A stretch of 64,000 nt of DNA from Pelomonas sp. Root405 (GTDB lineage: Bacteria > Pseudomonadota > Gammaproteobacteria > Burkholderiales > Burkholderiaceae_C), in contig NZ_LMDU01000011.1 in assembly GCF_001425165.1 (NCBI RefSeq), positions 310,058-374,057 of the forward strand. Direction: 5' to 3'. How positions within the stretch are numbered: the stretch's first letter is position 1; each line of letters starts with the position of its first letter. Of the stretch, positions 24,663 to 33,368 are shown in pieces. The notes under the pieces are model-generated. The model did no database searches, was not told the origin of the DNA, and saw nothing but the letters and a program-made list of their open reading frames with translations. The translations under genes and the position numbers were made by a program.

Positions 24663-26966
24663 ATGACAATTCGCCTTCTCGGCCTGGGCTTGGGCCTGGG
24701 TCTTTGCGCCCTTGCCTTGCCCGCATGGGCACTCAACAGCCCTGCCCATCCCACCGCGCTGCGCCTGGCCGCCGGCGCACCTGCCCCGGTGATCGACGGC
24801 CGCCTCGACGACGAGGCCTGGCAGCGGGCGCCCGTCTACGAGCACTTTGCGCAATTCCTGCCCGTCGACAAGCAGCCCGCGCGCTGGCGCACGACCGTGC
24901 AGGTGCTGGTCACCGGCGACGCCCTCGTCTTCGGCATCCGCGCCTGGGACCCGGCGCCCGGCCGCATCCGCGCACCGCTGGCCCGGCGCGACCAGGTCAA
25001 GGCCGATCAGGACTATGTCGCCGTCTTCATCGACCCCGTCGGCCACCGTCGCACGGCGCAGTTCGCGCGAATCAGCGCGGCCGGCGCCGTCGAGGACGGC
25101 TTGTACGCGGCCGAGGAAGCGAAGGAGGACGCCGCACCCGACTTCGACCTCGACGCCGCCACCACGCGCCTGCCCGACGGCTACAGCGTCGAGCTGCGCT
25201 GGCCGCTGGCCGCGCTGCGGTTCCCGCACACCGGTGGAGCGCCCTGGCGCCTCATGGTCACGCGCAACATCCCGCGCGAGGACCGCACGCTCAACGTCAG
25301 CGCGCCGGCCTTGACCAAGGACGCGCTCAGCTTCATCGCCGAACTGCCGCCGCTGGACGGCCTGGGCGACCTCGTCGAGCAGGTGCGCGAACGCAGCTTC
25401 ATCGCCTTCCGCCCCGAGTTGACGCTGCGCTCGACACGCGACAGCAGTGACGCGGACGGCACGCGCCGCGGACCCAAGGCTTCGCTCGGCGCCGAGTTCA
25501 AGTGGCGCCCGCGCGCCGACTGGGTGCTGGACGCGACGCTGAACCCCGACTTCTCGCAGGTGGAACTGGACGAACCGCAGCTGGCCGGCAACACCCGCTT
25601 CGCATTGAGCGTGCCGGAGAAGCGCGCCTTCTTCCTCGAAAGCTCGGACGTCGTCGGCCCGACCCAGCCCGACGAATCGGGCGAGAACCGCAGCCTCGCG
25701 GCCTTCTACACCCGCGCCATCACCGACCCCGACTGGGGCCTGCGTGCCACGTGGCGCGGCGCGGACGCCGAGGCCACGGCGCTGCACCTGCGCGACGCCG
25801 GCGGCGGCCCGGTGCTGCGCGCCAGCGCCTTTGCGACCCGCGTCGGCACGCAGCCGCGCGGTTCACAGGCCAGCTTTGCGCGCGGGCGCATGCAGTTTGG
25901 GGATCTCGGCTGGGCCGGGCTGGTGTCGCGGCGTGATTTCGGCAGCGGGCTGACGACGCGGGTCGTTGGCAGCGACGGCGTCTGGCGGGCCGGCGACAGC
26001 GACCAATGGCGCGGCCACCTGCTGCTGTCGACCACGACCTTGGGCTTGGATGAGGACGGCGAAGTGCAGCGCGTCAACCGCGAGCGCGGCCATCGCGCAT
26101 GGCTGGGCTGGCAACACCGCGACGCCGACTGGATCGCCAACGTCAACATCGAGGAGATCAGCCCGCGGTTCGCCAACGACAACGGCTTCGTCAACCAGAG
26201 CGGCATCCGCCGCGCGGCCGGCCTGGCCTACCTCCGCCTCGGCCCGCGCGAACTGCTGGTCGACATGCATGAGAGCGAGGTGACGCTCAAGCTGCAGGAG
26301 ACGCGCACGCTGGCCGACCCGCTGCTGGGCGTTGTCGCCGGCCAGGTCGTCGACCGCCTCGTGCAACCGGGCTTCTGGTTCGCGGCGGCGCGCAACACCG
26401 GCGTCTGGGGCCATGTCGGCCTGGACAGCCACCGCGCCAGGACCGGCAGCCGGCTGCATGCGACACGCACCCTGCTGCTGGGTTTCGAATCCAACCCGGG
26501 CGAGCTGCTGAACTTCCTCTATGCCGAGGTCGAATGGGGTCGCCGCCTGGATGTGGAGGCGGACCGTGTCGGCCTGGGATTGCAGGCCGAGGTGCAGGCC
26601 CAATTGCGTGCGCCCCTGCCCGGCGGACTGTGGCTGGAGTTCGAGCAGCGCCTGGGTCTGGGCTACGTCGAAGGACCCGACGGCCGGCGCGCTTTCACGG
26701 ACCGCAGCGCACAGAGCTTGATCGTGCTGCATGTCAGCCCCCGCGATTCGCTGCGGCTCATCCACCAGCAGACCCACTTCAGCCGCCGTGCCGAGCCGGG
26801 CCTGAGCCTGGTCGCCGCGCACGACACCGGCCGGGTGCTGTCGTTGATGTTTCAGCACCGCATCGGCCTGGCCCGCGTCATCAGCCTGGGGCTGAGCCGG
26901 GCCCGCCAAACGCCGGGTGCGGTGCGCGCCAGCGAAGTCTTCGCCAAGGCGACGCTCGGGTACTGA
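24663..26966 (+). CDS. CBM9-like/DUF5916 outer membrane protein
   Basis: A 767-residue exported protein. It has a signal peptide (1-23, ending PAWA), a carbohydrate-binding-module-9-like beta domain (about 30-235) opening with PVIDGRLDDEAWQRAPVYEHF, and a long C-terminal region (about 240-767) rich in alternating beta segments and ending KATLGY with an aromatic last residue, typical of an outer membrane beta-barrel (DUF5916 pattern, including NPDFSQVELD and FALSVPEKRAFFLE). The role of the family is not known. It stands alone between the micro-ORF and a terminator. Confidence 0.87.
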   Translation: MTIRLLGLGLGLGLCALALPAWALNSPAHPTALRLAAGAPAPVIDGRLDDEAWQRAPVYEHFAQFLPVDKQPARWRTTVQVLVTGDALVFGIRAWDPAPGRIRAPLARRDQVKADQDYVAVFIDPVGHRRTAQFARISAAGAVEDGLYAAEEAKEDAAPDFDLDAATTRLPDGYSVELRWPLAALRFPHTGGAPWRLMVTRNIPREDRTLNVSAPALTKDALSFIAELPPLDGLGDLVEQVRERSFIAFRPELTLRSTRDSSDADGTRRGPKASLGAEFKWRPRADWVLDATLNPDFSQVELDEPQLAGNTRFALSVPEKRAFFLESSDVVGPTQPDESGENRSLAAFYTRAITDPDWGLRATWRGADAEATALHLRDAGGGPVLRASAFATRVGTQPRGSQASFARGRMQFGDLGWAGLVSRRDFGSGLTTRVVGSDGVWRAGDSDQWRGHLLLSTTTLGLDEDGEVQRVNRERGHRAWLGWQHRDADWIANVNIEEISPRFANDNGFVNQSGIRRAAGLAYLRLGPRELLVDMHESEVTLKLQETRTLADPLLGVVAGQVVDRLVQPGFWFAAARNTGVWGHVGLDSHRARTGSRLHATRTLLLGFESNPGELLNFLYAEVEWGRRLDVEADRVGLGLQAEVQAQLRAPLPGGLWLEFEQRLGLGYVEGPDGRRAFTDRSAQSLIVLHVSPRDSLRLIHQQTHFSRRAEPGLSLVAAHDTGRVLSLMFQHRIGLARVISLGLSRARQTPGAVRASEVFAKATLGY

Positions 26967-27024
26967 GCCGCCGGGACGTGCCGTAGGCTGCTATAGGAGG
27001 CCGCCCGAACGGGGCCAGAAACGA

Positions 27025-27048
27025 ACAAAGCGCCCGAAGGCGCTTTGT
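27025..27048 (-). terminator. Rho-independent terminator of the RRM gene (possibly bidirectional)
   Basis: A perfect 10-bp stem with a 4-base loop. Read on the minus strand the loop is TTCG and a T-rich stretch follows, which fits termination of the RRM gene ending at 27074. On the plus strand the loop is CGAA and TGTTGTTG follows, so it may also stop the DUF5916-type transcript. Confidence 0.85.
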
Positions 27049-27073
27049 TGTTGTGTGCCGTGAGGCTGGGAGA

Positions 27074-27375
27074 TCAGTAGCCGCCCGAACGGCCACCGCC
27101 GCCGTAGCCACCACCGCCGCCGCCGTAGCCGCCGCCACCGCCGGAACGGCCACCGCCGCCACCGCCGTAGCCGCCACCACCGGAACGGCCACCGCCGCCA
27201 CCGCCGTAGCCACCACCACCACCGGCGCTGCCGCCGCCACCGTAGCCGCCGCCACCGCCGGAACGGCCACCGCCGCCACCGCCATAGCCGCCACCACCGC
27301 TGCCGCCACCGCCGTAACCGCCGCCGCCGCCGAAGCCGCCACCACCGGAACGGCCACCGCCGCCACCGAAGCCGC
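27074..27375 (-). repeat. Gly-rich coding repeat of the RRM protein
   Basis: A run of (ccgccgccaccgcc ggaacggccacc)-type units encoding GGGG-Y/R-SGGGG repeats. The DNA is extremely C-rich on the plus strand and prone to slippage. It is part of the gene, not an independent element. Confidence 0.85.
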
Positions 27376-27634
27376 CCGGACGCTCTTCACGAGGACGAGC
27401 CTCGTTGACGACGATGGCGCGGCCTTCGAGGGCCTGGCCATTCATGCCGTTGATTGCGGCTTGCGCCTCGGCATCCGAACCCATCTCGACGAAGCCGAAA
27501 CCTTTCGAACGACCCGTTTCACGATCCATCATGACCTTTGCGGAGGTCACAGTACCGAACTGACCGAACGACTCTTGCAGCGACTCATCACGCACGCTGT
27601 AGGCGAGGTTGCCCACGTATAGCTTGTTTCCCAT
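27074..27634 (-). CDS. Glycine-rich RRM RNA-binding protein
   Basis: A 186-residue protein with one RNA recognition motif at 1-80 (RNP2 KLYVGNL, RNP1 SKGFGFVEM) and a tail (about 88-186) of Gly-rich repeats interspersed with Tyr, Phe, Arg and Ser (GGGGYGGGGG, GGRSGGGG). This is the architecture of cold-inducible glycine-rich RNA-binding proteins of bacteria and plants. It probably binds single-stranded RNA in the cytoplasm. A strong terminator follows it. About 230 bases of non-coding sequence precede it, enough for a long 5' untranslated region of the cold-shock type. Confidence 0.93.
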   Translation of the reverse strand: MGNKLYVGNLAYSVRDESLQESFGQFGTVTSAKVMMDRETGRSKGFGFVEMGSDAEAQAAINGMNGQALEGRAIVVNEARPREERPGGFGGGGGRSGGGGFGGGGGYGGGGSGGGGYGGGGGGRSGGGGGYGGGGSAGGGGGYGGGGGGRSGGGGYGGGGGGRSGGGGGYGGGGGGYGGGGRSGGY

Positions 27635-27867
27635 GGGGAAGCCCTTCTCTTCTCAAAACCAAAAAACCATGTGGACTTTCAACCCATCGTGAACCATTCA
27701 AGCGAAGGTGCGGCGTCCAGACACAGGCAATTGATTATGGTGGCGGGGTTTGAGCTTGCGCGACGCCCCTCCGGGAAGTGTTGTTTTTCAGAGCTAGCAC
27801 AAACCCTGGCGATTGCCGGTCATCACCTTCTCGTCATCGATACCATCGCCGCCCCGAGCCCCAATCC
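27635..27867. other. Divergent intergenic region upstream of the RRM gene
   Basis: This 233-base region is much less GC-rich than its neighbours (for example the stretch around 27650-27740). It holds the promoters of the RRM gene (minus strand) and of the membrane protein gene at 27868. An A/T-rich segment lies next to the RRM start. I see no tRNA, hairpin terminator or ORF that I would trust. Confidence 0.6.
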
Positions 27868-28767
27868 ATGACGCCCAGCCTGCTTACCGCCCTCTCCCGC
27901 GTGCTCGCCAGCATCGACGCGCTGCGCAATCTGCGCGCCCTGTACGCACTGCTGGCGGGCTTCTGCACCGCGGGCCTGCTTCTTGCCATGGCCCAGTCCG
28001 CGCTGGTGCGCGAGCAGAACCTGCTCAGCGCGGTGTGGATGGGCCTGGCGCTGGCTGTCGCTTTTTTTGGCGTCAATGCCACCGGCCTGATGCTGATGGA
28101 CCAGGCCCGCGGTCTGCCGGTGCGGGACCCGCAGGACGCTTTCGCGGACGCGCTGCACAGCGCCCACCGCGTGCTGCTCGCGCTGCTGGCCTGCGTGGCT
28201 GCGGCAGGCTTGGCCGCGCTGTTACTGGCCGGACTGCTGTGGGCGACGCGATTGCCCGGCGTCGGCGCGCCGCTGCTGGCCATCGTGTTGCCAGCCGGGG
28301 TGCTGCTGCTGGGCGGCATCAGCTTTGCGCTCGTCATCCTGGTGGGGCCGCTGGCCGGGCCTGCCGTCTGGGCCGGCCGGCGCAGTGCCGGCGTGCTGGC
28401 CTTCCTACGCGGCCGGCTGCGCCACGGCCTGCCTGAGACGGCCCTGCTGATGGCCGCCGTCTACCTGCTGGCCGCGCTGGCCACGGCGGCGGTCAGCTTC
28501 GTCGTCGTCAGCGGCGGCCGCTTCATGGCCGGCCTGGCCATCCTGGGCGCGGGGATTGAGCTGCCCGCCGGACAGCTGCTGGCGGGCGTCATGGGGCTGG
28601 GCCCACGCGGCTTGGGCGCCCGCGGCGTGCCGCTTCAGGGCGGGTCGCTCGGGCTGGCGGCACTGATCGGTGGCGGTGTCGTCTTCGCCATCGCGCTGGT
28701 GCTGCCGACGCTGGTCTGGCTGCGCGGTTGTTGCGCCGTCTACCTGGCGTTGACGGACGAGGAATGA
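27868..28767 (+). CDS. Hypothetical polytopic membrane protein
   Basis: A 299-residue protein with about six to seven hydrophobic segments (near 28-48, 55-75, 98-125, 130-165, 185-215, 225-245 and 265-290) and short loops. I do not recognise the family. The start ATG at 27868 was chosen over the longer in-frame form because the upstream codons belong to the divergent promoter region. Its last bases overlap the ATG of the next gene (ATGA), so it is the first gene of a long collinear run that reaches creC. Confidence 0.75.
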   Translation: MTPSLLTALSRVLASIDALRNLRALYALLAGFCTAGLLLAMAQSALVREQNLLSAVWMGLALAVAFFGVNATGLMLMDQARGLPVRDPQDAFADALHSAHRVLLALLACVAAAGLAALLLAGLLWATRLPGVGAPLLAIVLPAGVLLLGGISFALVILVGPLAGPAVWAGRRSAGVLAFLRGRLRHGLPETALLMAAVYLLAALATAAVSFVVVSGGRFMAGLAILGAGIELPAGQLLAGVMGLGPRGLGARGVPLQGGSLGLAALIGGGVVFAIALVLPTLVWLRGCCAVYLALTDEE

Positions 28768-29531
28768 CCGCGCCTCGGATCGCTTCGCTGGTGCCCAGCG
28801 CGACCGAAACGCTGGTGGCCCTTGGTCTCGGCCATCGTCTCGTAGCGCGCACCGGTTTCTGCATCCACCCGGCCGAAGTCGTTGCGGACGTCCCCAAGGT
28901 GGGCGGCACCAAGGACGTCAACCTGGCCAAGCTGAAGAAGCTGATGCCGACGCATGTCGTCGTCAACGTCGACGAGAACCGGCTGGAGACCTTCGAGGCG
29001 CTGCGGCAGTTCGTGCCCCAAGTCATCGTCACGCACCCGCGCCGGCCCGAGGACAACCTGATGCTGTTCGAGCAGCTGCGCGCCGCCTTTGCGGACGAGG
29101 CCGGCGTCAACGAGCGCGCTGCGTCACTGTCGGCCGAGTTCCGTGCCGCGCTGGCTGGCTGCCGGGCCGTGCCAAGGCCGGACGAGAACGTGCTGTACCT
29201 GATCTGGCGCGAGCCCTGGATGACGGTGGCGCGTGATACCTATATCTCCACGCTGCTGGCCGAGGCCGGCTGGCGCACTTGGCCGAACGCGCTGGGCGGC
29301 GAGCATGGCGCCGGCCGCTATCCGGTATTGCAGGGCGACGAAGCCTGGTTGAGGCGCATCGACCGCGTGCTGCTCAGCTCCGAGCCCTACCGCTTCGATG
29401 CCACGCACATGGCTCAAGCGCAGGCGCTGTGCCCGCAGGCGCGTGTGCAACTCGTCGACGGCGAGCTGCTGAGCTGGTGGGGCGCCCGTGGTGCCGCCGG
29501 GCTGGACTACCTGCGCCGCCTGAGAAGCTAG
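28764..29531 (+). CDS. BtuF/TroA-like cobalamin or metal-chelate binding protein
   Basis: A 255-residue protein of the helical-backbone periplasmic-binding fold (BtuF/FecB type). It opens with RIASLVPSATETLVALGLGHRLVARTGFC, the family's signature for the N-terminal lobe, and ends with a DGELLSWWGAR segment typical of stand-alone cobalamin-binding proteins. No signal peptide is visible, so it may stay in the cytoplasm, unlike BtuF. No ABC transporter genes are adjacent. It overlaps the preceding gene by 4 bases. The ligand is inferred. Confidence 0.82.
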   Translation: MTAPRIASLVPSATETLVALGLGHRLVARTGFCIHPAEVVADVPKVGGTKDVNLAKLKKLMPTHVVVNVDENRLETFEALRQFVPQVIVTHPRRPEDNLMLFEQLRAAFADEAGVNERAASLSAEFRAALAGCRAVPRPDENVLYLIWREPWMTVARDTYISTLLAEAGWRTWPNALGGEHGAGRYPVLQGDEAWLRRIDRVLLSSEPYRFDATHMAQAQALCPQARVQLVDGELLSWWGARGAAGLDYLRRLRS

Positions 29532-29532
29532 C

Positions 29533-29538
29533 CACAAT
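29533..29538 (+). promoter_or_regulatory. Candidate leaderless -10 box for marC-like gene
   Basis: CACAAT ends 8 bases before the ATG at 29547, directly after the stop codon of the BtuF-like gene. There is no ribosome binding site. Transcription would start at or within a base or two of the ATG. The -35 region is weak. Confidence 0.4.
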
Positions 29539-29546
29539 CGCCCGCC

Positions 29547-30188
29547 ATGGACATCTACAAGCCCCTCGTCGCGCTGCTGGCCATCGTGAACCCGATCGGC
29601 GTGGTGCCCTTCTTCATCCACTTCACGGCCGCGTTCTCGCGCCAGCAGCGGCGCCGGACCATCATCGTCAGCGCCTGCACGGCCGGCATCGTCATCGCGC
29701 TGTCCGCACTGTTCGGCCTGAAGATCATCGAGTTCTTCGGCATCTCGCTGGCCAGCTTCCAGGTCGGCGGCGGCTGCCTGCTGCTGATCAGCTCGCTGCA
29801 GATGCTCAATGCCAAACCCGCCGAGGCCAGGCCGCAGGACGTCAGCGATGGCGACAACAAGGTGGACGCCGGCGCCAGCATCGCCGTGGTGCCGCTGGCC
29901 ATCCCGCTGCTGACCGGCCCGGCGACCATCTCCACCATGGTCATCTACGCGGACAAGACCCGCGTCTGGTGGGAGCTGGCCATCCTCTGCGGCTATGGCA
30001 TCGTCGTCGCGCTGGTGACCTTCATCGTCTTCTCCGCCAGCGGCAAGATCGCCCGCGTGCTGGGCCAGACCGGCATCAACATCATGACGCGGCTGATGGG
30101 CCTCATCCTGGCCGCGCTGGCCGTGGAGCTGCTCGCCGACGGGCTGATCAAGCTCTTCCCGGTGCTGGCCGCGCGAACGATGGGGTAG
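29547..30188 (+). CDS. MarC-family integral membrane protein
   Basis: A 213-residue protein with six membrane helices of the MarC/UPF0056 family. Family landmarks are the opening LLAIVNPIGVVPFF, the GLKIIEFFGISLASFQVGGGCLLL helix pair and the PLAIPLLTGPATISTMV segment. The function is unknown (the old link to antibiotic resistance has not held). It sits 15 bases after the BtuF-like gene and 2 bases before the nitronate monooxygenase-like gene. Confidence 0.93.
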   Translation: MDIYKPLVALLAIVNPIGVVPFFIHFTAAFSRQQRRRTIIVSACTAGIVIALSALFGLKIIEFFGISLASFQVGGGCLLLISSLQMLNAKPAEARPQDVSDGDNKVDAGASIAVVPLAIPLLTGPATISTMVIYADKTRVWWELAILCGYGIVVALVTFIVFSASGKIARVLGQTGINIMTRLMGLILAALAVELLADGLIKLFPVLAARTMG

Positions 30189-30190
30189 AC

Positions 30191-31216
30191 ATGAGCCTGT
30201 TCAACCTGCCACCGATCTGGATGGCACCCATGGCCGGCGAGGCCGCCAGCAGCGCACTGGTTGCCGCCGTCAGCGCGGGCGGCGGCTTCGGCCAGCTCGG
30301 CGCGGCCTATCTGGCGCCGGCACGCATCGGTGAGCTGGCGGCGGACATCCGCGGGCGCACCGAGCGGCCCTTCGGCATCAACCTGTTCTGCCCCCTGCCC
30401 TGGCTGCGCGACGACCCCGCACTGGACGCCTATCTCGCGCGCCTGGCCGCCTGGCATGCCGAGCTGGGCCTGCCCGCTCCGGCACGGCCCGAGCGCTTCG
30501 AGGAGGACTTCGAGGCCCAGCTCGAAGCCACCATCGCTGCCCGGCCCGCCGTCATCAGCTTCGTCATGGGTGACCCCGGCGTGGCGCGGGTCGCTGCGCT
30601 GAAGGCCCAGGGCTTCACGGTCATCGGCACGGCCACGCAGGTGTCCGAGGGACGCATGCTGCAGGCCAGCGGCGTCGATGCCGTCGTCGCGCAGGGCTAC
30701 GAGGCTGGCGGGCATCGTGGTGGCTTCCTCGGCACGCCGGAGGGTGCGCTGATCGGCACGATGGCGCTGGTGCCGCAACTCGTGGATGCGCTCGGCATTC
30801 CCGTCATCGCGGCGGGCGGCATCGCCGATGCGCGCGGCGTGGCTGCGGCGCAGGCGCTGGGTGCGAGCGCGGTGACGGTGGGCACGGCCTTTCTGCTCGT
30901 CGATGAATGCCCGCTGTCGCCGGCCTACCGCGCCGCGCTGATGGCCGCCGGCGATGCCGACTCGACGCTGACGCGCGCCTTTTCCGGCCGCCATGCCCGC
31001 GGCGTGGCCAACCGCGTCACGCGCGAACTCGAAGGCGCGGCGCTGCCTGCCTTCCCGCAGCCCAATGCCGCGAGCCGGCCGATGCGCCAGGCGGCGGCCA
31101 AGGCCGGCCAGGCCGACTTCATCAGCCTCTGGGCCGGCCAGGCGCTGCCGGTCAACCGGGCGCCCGGCACGGCGGCGCAGCTGGTCGCCGCGTTGGCCAA
31201 GGGCTGGCGCGCTTGA
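30191..31216 (+). CDS. Nitronate monooxygenase-like FMN enzyme
   Basis: A 341-residue TIM-barrel flavoprotein of the NPD/2-nitropropane dioxygenase family. Visible motifs are PPIWMAPMAGEA at the N-terminus, VVAQGYEAGGHRGGF (FMN phosphate and active-site histidine region) near residues 165-180, and IPVIAAGGIADARGVAAAQALGA near 205-225. It oxidises alkyl nitronates or acts as a quinone-type reductase; the substrate is not certain. Its TGA overlaps the TTG start of creB, linking it to the Cre two-component genes. Confidence 0.9.
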   Translation: MSLFNLPPIWMAPMAGEAASSALVAAVSAGGGFGQLGAAYLAPARIGELAADIRGRTERPFGINLFCPLPWLRDDPALDAYLARLAAWHAELGLPAPARPERFEEDFEAQLEATIAARPAVISFVMGDPGVARVAALKAQGFTVIGTATQVSEGRMLQASGVDAVVAQGYEAGGHRGGFLGTPEGALIGTMALVPQLVDALGIPVIAAGGIADARGVAAAQALGASAVTVGTAFLLVDECPLSPAYRAALMAAGDADSTLTRAFSGRHARGVANRVTRELEGAALPAFPQPNAASRPMRQAAAKAGQADFISLWAGQALPVNRAPGTAAQLVAALAKGWRA

Positions 31217-31881
31217 CCGCCAGCCTCCTGCTGCTGGAAGACGACCCCGCCATCGCGGACACGGTCGTGTTCGCGCTGCGGCGCGAGGGTTTCGCCGTCG
31301 AGCACCGCGCCTGGCTGGCCGAGGCGCGAGAGCGCCTGCGCAGCGGACCCGCGCCGGACCTGCTCATCCTCGACATCGGCCTGCCCGACGGCCACGGGCT
31401 GGACCTGTGCCGCGAGCTGCGCAGCGGGCCGTTGAAATATCTGCCCGTCATCGTGCTGAGCGCGCGCAGCGAGGAGATGGACCGCGTGCTCGGCCTGGAG
31501 CTGGGCGCCGACGACTATCTCGCCAAGCCGTTCAGCCCGCGCGAACTCGTCGCCCGCGTGCGCGCCCTGCTGCGTCGCGCCCAGCCCCTGCCGGCCGTGA
31601 CCAAGGGTTTCGCGGTCGACGGCGCACGGGTCAGCCTGGACGGCGTGCCGCTCAACCTCACCAAGCTGGAGCTGGGCCTGCTGACCCACCTGCTGCGCGC
31701 ACCGCAGCGCATTCACAGCCGCGACGCGCTGCTGGACGCCGTCTGGGGCAGCAGCGCCGAAAGCGCCGACCGCACGGTGGACACCCACATCAAGACCCTG
31801 CGCGCCAAGTTGCGCGAGGCGGCGCCGGCGCGCGACCCGATCAAGACGCACCGGGGTCTCGGTTACTCCCTGGAGCCGTAG
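31213..31881 (+). CDS. creB: Two-component response regulator CreB
   Basis: A 222-residue OmpR-family regulator. The receiver domain (1-118) has the acidic pocket ED10-D11, phosphoacceptor D54 (LILDIGLPDG) and the conserved Lys in YLAKPFSPREL. The C-terminal winged helix (125-220) has the RTVDTHIKTLRAKLRE recognition region. I call it CreB because it is followed by a CreC-type kinase and by CreD, and because an exact CreB-type site lies in front of creD. The start is the TTG at 31213, overlapping the stop of the upstream gene. Confidence 0.9.
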   Translation: MTASLLLLEDDPAIADTVVFALRREGFAVEHRAWLAEARERLRSGPAPDLLILDIGLPDGHGLDLCRELRSGPLKYLPVIVLSARSEEMDRVLGLELGADDYLAKPFSPRELVARVRALLRRAQPLPAVTKGFAVDGARVSLDGVPLNLTKLELGLLTHLLRAPQRIHSRDALLDAVWGSSAESADRTVDTHIKTLRAKLREAAPARDPIKTHRGLGYSLEP

Positions 31882-31884
31882 CCG

Positions 31885-33309
31885 ATGCGCCTGGGCCTGC
31901 GCGTCTTCTTCGGCTTCTTCCTGATCGCCGGGCTCAGCGCGGCGCTGCTGCTCAAGGTCTTCCTGGCCGAGGTCAAGCCCAGCGTGCGCGAGGTCATGGA
32001 AGACCTGATGGTCGACACAGCCAACCTGCTGGCCGAAGTCGCTGCGGAAGAAATGACGGCCGGCGGCGTCAGCCCCGACGGCCGACTGGCCGCCCAACTG
32101 CAGCGTTATGCCCGACGCGAGATCGACGTCACGATCTGGGGCCTGCGCAAGCAGAGCCTGGACCTGCGCATCTATGTCACGGACGCCGCCGGCCGCGTCG
32201 TGCTCGACTCCGGCCAGCCATCGGCCGTCGGGCAGGACTATTCGCAATGGCGCGACGTGGCGCTGACGCTGCGCGGCGACTACGGCGCGCGGTCCTCGCG
32301 CGCCTATGGCACCGATGACCGCAGCACCGTGCTCGTCGTCGCGGCGCCGGTGATCAAGGGCGGCGCCCGGCTGGGTGTCGTCAGCGTCGCCAAGCCGGTG
32401 GCCAGTGTGCAGCGCTTCATCGACCGCGCCGAGCAGCGCGTCTTCCTGGCCGGCGCCGCGCTGCTGGCGGCCAGCCTCACCATCGGCGTGGCGGTGACGC
32501 TGTGGCTGGTGGCCTCGGTGCGCAAGCTGCGCCGCTATGCCCAGCAGGCCCAGGCCGGCCAGGCGATTGCCCCGCCCGACATGCCCGGCGAGCTGGGCGA
32601 CCTGGCCTTGGCCATGGACGACATGCGCCGCCGCCTGGAAGGCCGCGAGCAGTTGGAGCACGATGTGCGCGCGCTGACGCATGAACTGAAGAGCCCGCTG
32701 GCCGCACTGCGCGCCAGCGGCGAGCTGCTGCAGGAGGAACTGCCCGCCGCCGACCGCCAGCGCTTTGCGGCCCAGGTGCTGGACCAGACCGCCCGGCTGC
32801 AAACGCTGGTGGAGCGGGTGTTGGCGCTGTCGCAGCTGGAAGCGCAAGTGGGGCTGGGCGAACGGCAGCGTATCGTGCTGGCCGACTGGGCCGAGGCGCA
32901 ACTGGAGCGGCAGGCGTCGCGGCTGGCGCAACAAGGCCTCGGCATCGTCTGGACGGCGCGGGAAGATGCGGCGGTCGATGCGGATGCGGCGCTGCTGGAG
33001 CTGGCATTCGGCAACCTGCTGATCAATGCCATCGACTTCGCGCCTGCGGGAACGACGCTCGAACTGGCCGTCAGCACGACGCCGACGAGCGCCCGGCTGG
33101 CGCTGAGAGACCACGGACCGGGCGTGCCGGCGGCGGCGTTCGCGCAACTGGGCAGACGCTTTTTCTCCACGGCCCGGCCGGGCAGCCTGGTCAAGGGTTC
33201 GGGCCTGGGGCTGGCCATTGCACGGCGGGTGGCCGAGCTGCACGGCGGGCGGCTGGTGTTCGAGGCGGCGGACCCGGGCTTGCGCGTCACGCTCGTGCTT
33301 CCACGCTGA
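31885..33309 (+). CDS. creC: Two-component sensor kinase CreC
   Basis: A 474-residue inner-membrane histidine kinase. Two membrane helices (about 6-28 and 185-208) enclose a periplasmic sensor domain (30-185). HAMP-like residues (208-255) follow, then the H box with phosphorylated H266 (ALTHELKSPLAALRAS), the N box (LLINAIDFA) and the G boxes (DHGPGVP; KGSGLGLAIARRV). It should phosphorylate CreB. It starts 4 bases after creB. In enterobacteria CreC senses growth conditions such as a shift to minimal medium; the signal here is unknown. Confidence 0.92.
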   Translation: MRLGLRVFFGFFLIAGLSAALLLKVFLAEVKPSVREVMEDLMVDTANLLAEVAAEEMTAGGVSPDGRLAAQLQRYARREIDVTIWGLRKQSLDLRIYVTDAAGRVVLDSGQPSAVGQDYSQWRDVALTLRGDYGARSSRAYGTDDRSTVLVVAAPVIKGGARLGVVSVAKPVASVQRFIDRAEQRVFLAGAALLAASLTIGVAVTLWLVASVRKLRRYAQQAQAGQAIAPPDMPGELGDLALAMDDMRRRLEGREQLEHDVRALTHELKSPLAALRASGELLQEELPAADRQRFAAQVLDQTARLQTLVERVLALSQLEAQVGLGERQRIVLADWAEAQLERQASRLAQQGLGIVWTAREDAAVDADAALLELAFGNLLINAIDFAPAGTTLELAVSTTPTSARLALRDHGPGVPAAAFAQLGRRFFSTARPGSLVKGSGLGLAIARRVAELHGGRLVFEAADPGLRVTLVLPR

Positions 33310-33310
33310 C

Positions 33311-33326
33311 TTCACCGAGGCTTCAC
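33311..33326 (+). promoter_or_regulatory. cre-tag: CreB binding site upstream of creD
   Basis: The sequence TTCAC-CGAGGC-TTCAC is an exact match to the published E. coli cre-tag, a direct repeat TTCAC with a 6-base spacer. It lies just after the creC stop and 42 bases before the creD ATG, where a CreB site that activates creD is expected. Confidence 0.8.
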
Positions 33327-33368
33327 ACAGCCCTTCGTGCCCTCACCGCCGCTGGCGATGCTGGCGGC

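Noticed and set aside
27074-27375. Dense short repeats that resemble a CRISPR array at first sight
   Set aside because: They are in-frame glycine-rich codons of the RRM protein, with no regular spacers.
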